From CAXXHQ01 sp963665265 (lineage in GTDB: Bacteria > Planctomycetota > Planctomycetia > Pirellulales > Thermoguttaceae), in the NCBI GenBank assembly GCA_963665265.2, contig OY762224.2:1922001-1986000 (forward strand): a DNA stretch of 64,000 nt, read 5' to 3'. Under the pieces are notes generated by a model that had not been told where the DNA came from, ran no database searches, and saw only the letters and a program-made list of their open reading frames with translations. Of the stretch, positions 61,567 through 64,000 are shown piece by piece (positions within the stretch are counted from its first letter, which is position 1; each line of letters starts with the position of its first letter). A program made the position numbers and the translations under genes.

Positions 61567-63399
61567 ATGCATACCCAATTAATTTGCGCCTCGTTTCACC
61601 GGCATCTATTGCGATCGCTGCTTCTAATTGCGATTCTGGCGGCGCCGAAAGCGTCGTGGGCGATCGTTAGCTCGAACGCCGATCCCGGAGGCGGCATTTT
61701 TAACGGCGTCAATGTTAACCGACTGGTCGGAGCGGAGACCTTTTATGCGAACGGATATTGGGGCTCCTCGGCCGTTATCTCGAACGTCGAAGCCGGCTTC
61801 GTTTGGAGCGGGCACGACACTCTCGGGAAAGTATCGACTTATATTTGCGATCCGTCGATCGATCAATCGACGATGCAATATGACTTTCATGCGACTATGG
61901 TCGGTCAGGTTCTTGCCGGCAGTTTGCCGACGTTGAACGTCGATTACGGCGATTTTACGTTGACCTATACGGCGCCTTACACCTATTACGTTTCCGGAAC
62001 GCTCTCGAACGGGAACGGGTTCAACGGTTCGGCGCTGACGGGTTTGGCTCCCAGCGCGGAGCTCTGGTCGGCGGCCATCGCCACGAACTGGAATTTCGCC
62101 GCCGATCACAGCGAAGAACTGGTCGGCAGCTTTAGCGTTTCGGCCGAGTCGTTGACCTACGCCTACGCCACGTCGATGTTCACGGGAGTAAACGGAAAAA
62201 CGGCCGACGTCATTAATTCGAGCTGGGGAAATAGCGCCGTCAACGACGGAACGTCCTCGTTCTCGAAAATCATCGACGCGTTGACCTATTCGACGCACAA
62301 GACCGTGGTGATCGCCGTCGGAAACGATTCGGGCGTGACCAGCGATCCGGCGGCGGGTTTCAATTGCATTAGCGTGGCCGCTCTCTCCTCCGATACGTCG
62401 ACTCCGGTTTACGGATCGGTCGCTTCGTTTTCGAATCATGGACCGATCGCGTTCTACAATCCGCAGACCGGTCAAACGGTGGCCAATGCGCGGGTGGGCG
62501 TCGATATCGCCGCTCCCGGCGATAACTTGACGTTGGCTTTATATGCCGGCATGACGGGCGGACATGATCCGAGTTATCCGGGTACGTCGGACCCGACGAA
62601 CGGATCGGGGAGCTATTTTTTCAGTAACGTCGGAGGAACGAGTTTCGCTAGCCCGATCGTGGCGGGAGGAGCGGCGCTCGTGGTCGATGCGGGTAAAAAG
62701 CTATTCGCCAGTAATTCCCACGCCATCGACGGCCGTATCGTCAAAGCGGTTCTGCTCAACTCGGCTACGAAAACGGCGGGCTGGGACAACGGTCAAACGC
62801 TCGTCGGCGGCGTCATTAAAACGACGCAATCGCTCGACTATTCGGTGGGGGCGGGGGTCTTAAACCTCGATACGGCCTATACGCAATACACCAAGGGAAC
62901 TGCCGACGTCGCCGGGCTGGCGGGCGGTTCCGTTTCGAAGATCGGCTGGGATTTCGGAGGCGTCGCACACGGCGGCGCGAATGATTATTTCATCGCGGAT
63001 ACGCTTTCGCCGGGAAAATTCACGGCCACGTTGATCTGGTTCGTCGATCGCGAGTTGGATTCGACCGGTTTGGACGGAACGGACGTGAAGTTCGACAACC
63101 TCGACCTTCAGCTTTGGAAAGTGGTTGATTCGCAAACAAATACGTTGGAATTGGTCGCCGAGTCGGCTAGTTTGTACAACACCGTCGAACACATGTATAT
63201 CGATATTCTTGAAAGCGGGAGCTACATGCTTCGCGTTTTGAATTCCGGGGCGATTTTCGATCTCTCGGCCGGGACTTCGGCCTCGACTGAGTACGGCTTG
63301 GCGTGGCTTGCCGTTCCCGAACCGGGGACGTGGGCGATTTTCTTCGTAACGGGTGCGGGATACGCGATCTATTCGCGGATTCGCGGGAGAAAACGGTAG
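61567..63399 (+). CDS. PEP-CTERM subtilisin-like (S8) protein
   Basis: The 610-residue secreted product has a signal peptide (LLRSLLLIAILAAPKASWA). The subtilase core has H108 in FHATMVGQVLAG, N253 in AVGNDSG (oxyanion hole) and S359 in GGTSFASPIVAG. The Asp-motif strand reads VISNVEAGFVW with Glu (E75) in place of the usual Asp-Thr/Ser-Gly. The C-terminus is a PEP-CTERM sorting tag: VPEPGTW, hydrophobic helix, then Arg/Lys-rich tail, so it is likely handled by an exosortase system. ATG 61567 is chosen because the signal peptide begins soon after; earlier in-frame starts (61534, 61504) are possible. A beta-rich segment (about 440-570) precedes the tag. Confidence 0.88.
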   Translation: MHTQLICASFHRHLLRSLLLIAILAAPKASWAIVSSNADPGGGIFNGVNVNRLVGAETFYANGYWGSSAVISNVEAGFVWSGHDTLGKVSTYICDPSIDQSTMQYDFHATMVGQVLAGSLPTLNVDYGDFTLTYTAPYTYYVSGTLSNGNGFNGSALTGLAPSAELWSAAIATNWNFAADHSEELVGSFSVSAESLTYAYATSMFTGVNGKTADVINSSWGNSAVNDGTSSFSKIIDALTYSTHKTVVIAVGNDSGVTSDPAAGFNCISVAALSSDTSTPVYGSVASFSNHGPIAFYNPQTGQTVANARVGVDIAAPGDNLTLALYAGMTGGHDPSYPGTSDPTNGSGSYFFSNVGGTSFASPIVAGGAALVVDAGKKLFASNSHAIDGRIVKAVLLNSATKTAGWDNGQTLVGGVIKTTQSLDYSVGAGVLNLDTAYTQYTKGTADVAGLAGGSVSKIGWDFGGVAHGGANDYFIADTLSPGKFTATLIWFVDRELDSTGLDGTDVKFDNLDLQLWKVVDSQTNTLELVAESASLYNTVEHMYIDILESGSYMLRVLNSGAIFDLSAGTSASTEYGLAWLAVPEPGTWAIFFVTGAGYAIYSRIRGRKR

Positions 63400-63434
63400 G
63401 CGGTTGTTGAGAATACGCCCTCAAGAAAATAGAA

Positions 63435-63459
63435 ACGCCCGGTCAGCCGTGCCGGGCGT
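63435..63459. terminator. Terminator between convergent genes
   Basis: The stem ACGCCCGG / CCGGGCGT (loop 9 nt) sits between the subtilase gene and the convergent small gene. T-rich tracts follow it on both strands, so it may serve both. Confidence 0.65.
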
Positions 63460-63528
63460 TCCTTTCTCGTCGTAGAAGCTTCGGTTAACCGAAGGCGAAG
63501 AAAGGTACGGCTAAAAGCCGCAAAAGAC

Positions 63529-63633
63529 CTACTTCTTGGCGGCCTTCTTGGCGACCTTTTTCTTGGCGGCCTTCTTGGCAACCTTCTTCACGGCCTTCTT
63601 CGCAACCTTCTTGGCAACCTTTTTCTTGGCCAC
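63529..63633 (-). CDS. 34-residue Lys/Ala-rich (AKK) histone H1-like peptide
   Basis: GTG 63633 begins MAKKKVAKKVAKK and the peptide contains only Ala, Lys and Val after the start. AGGAGG (63646-63641) lies 7 nt upstream, an ideal ribosome binding site, which makes the short frame credible. Longer open frames upstream lack such a signal. Such AKK repeats resemble the C-terminal tail of bacterial histone H1-like proteins and should bind DNA or RNA by charge. It is far shorter than known H1-like proteins. A minus-strand promoter lies about 310 bases upstream. Homologs of this peptide are not known to me, though AKK-rich tails are frequent in planctomycetes. Confidence 0.75.
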   Translation of the reverse strand: MAKKKVAKKVAKKAVKKVAKKAAKKKVAKKAAKK

Positions 63634-63646
63634 GTCACGTCCTCCT

Positions 63647-63943
63647 AAAGCATTATTTAGCGAAAACCCGGTCGTTTTCGGGCTGGGGCCTAAAAACCCG
63701 ACAAGGCGTTTCGCCGCAGAAACAACACAACGAACTTTAATCGACATCCTGCCTGCGGCGCTCCTGCGCCGAAACAAGCCGTCGTTCGTTTCCCGGCATG
63801 GCCGAGTTCCAATTTCCTCAGGAACTCAGACGCAGACAATTCAGAGATGAGACTGGAAAAACAACTTATCGCGTCGTTTTTTATCGCTTGTTCGCGATTG
63901 CTCGCGTCGAACGAAACTCATTCTCCGGTCGCTGCTTTCAATG
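63647..63943 (-). other. Long leader/untranslated region of the AKK gene
   Basis: About 300 bases carry no recognised ORF on either strand. The long transcript leader relative to a 105-base gene suggests a possible regulatory RNA, but no structure was identified. Confidence 0.35.
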
Positions 63944-63971
63944 ATAGTACAGATTTTTCTTTTTTTTTCAA
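63944..63971 (-). promoter_or_regulatory. Sigma70-type promoter for AKK peptide
   Basis: On the minus strand TTGAAA (63971-63966) and TACTAT (63949-63944) are 16 nt apart, with an A-rich spacer. It would give a leader of about 300 nt before the AKK gene. Confidence 0.55.
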
Positions 63972-64000
63972 GTACAAAATTCGTCAAAGAGCAAAAAATT

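Overview
The window looks like chromosomal DNA of a Planctomycetota bacterium, probably near Pirellulales and with an anaerobic or fermentative side. Lineage hints are a BBP7-type outer-membrane barrel, a PEP-CTERM subtilase, a Lys/Ala-rich AKK mini-protein, a PheT without its tRNA-binding OB domain, and a diderm lipid A gene set. A fused single-chain pyruvate:ferredoxin oxidoreductase points to ferredoxin-based metabolism. No phage, IS element, CRISPR array or rRNA was seen. One tRNA is present.

Layout. 0-11.6 kb: outer-membrane protein, nifJ coupled to a DHOD-like flavoprotein, a transglutaminase-like protein, a broken ORF, an HD-GYP response regulator with altered key residues, a methyltransferase and a short PQQ-repeat protein. 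11.8-26.2 kb (minus strand): a tightly packed 15-gene operon with its own promoter and a structured leader. It encodes a type II fatty-acid/polyketide-like set (dehydratase, KS, KS-like chain-length-factor, nitroreductase, ACP, ketoreductase, second hotdog protein), then five radical SAM enzymes, a class III aminotransferase, a hexapeptide acyltransferase and a rhodanese-membrane protein. Two of the radical SAM enzymes belong to the family of archaeal tetraether synthase (Tes, MJ0619-like). This operon is the most interesting part of the window. I infer that it builds and then radically modifies an ACP-bound acyl chain to give an unusual lipid or lipid-derived metabolite; the product cannot be read from sequence.

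26.6-35 kb: tRNA-Val, then the classic thrS-infC-rpmI-rplT-pheS-pheT translation cluster and a methyltransferase. 35.7-39 kb: a ribbon-helix-helix protein and two coupled GH43 glycosidases. 39.3-47.6 kb (minus): an RND pump with adaptor, a cytochrome bd-like two-subunit complex whose large subunit carries a fused c-type heme domain, two small membrane proteins and an orphan zinc-finger anti-sigma-like protein.

47.8-53.4 kb (plus): envelope biogenesis with a LysM protein, an OmpH/Skp chaperone, lpxC, lpxA and a Gfo/Idh oxidoreductase that could be a GnnA-type lipid A enzyme. 53.8-61.2 kb (plus): a complete tripartite RND efflux locus (adaptor, pump, TetR regulator, TolC-like channel) followed by a secreted Cys-rich protein with 60-bp tandem repeats. 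61.2-64 kb: a PEP-CTERM subtilase and, convergent to it, a 34-residue AKK peptide with a strong ribosome binding site and promoter.
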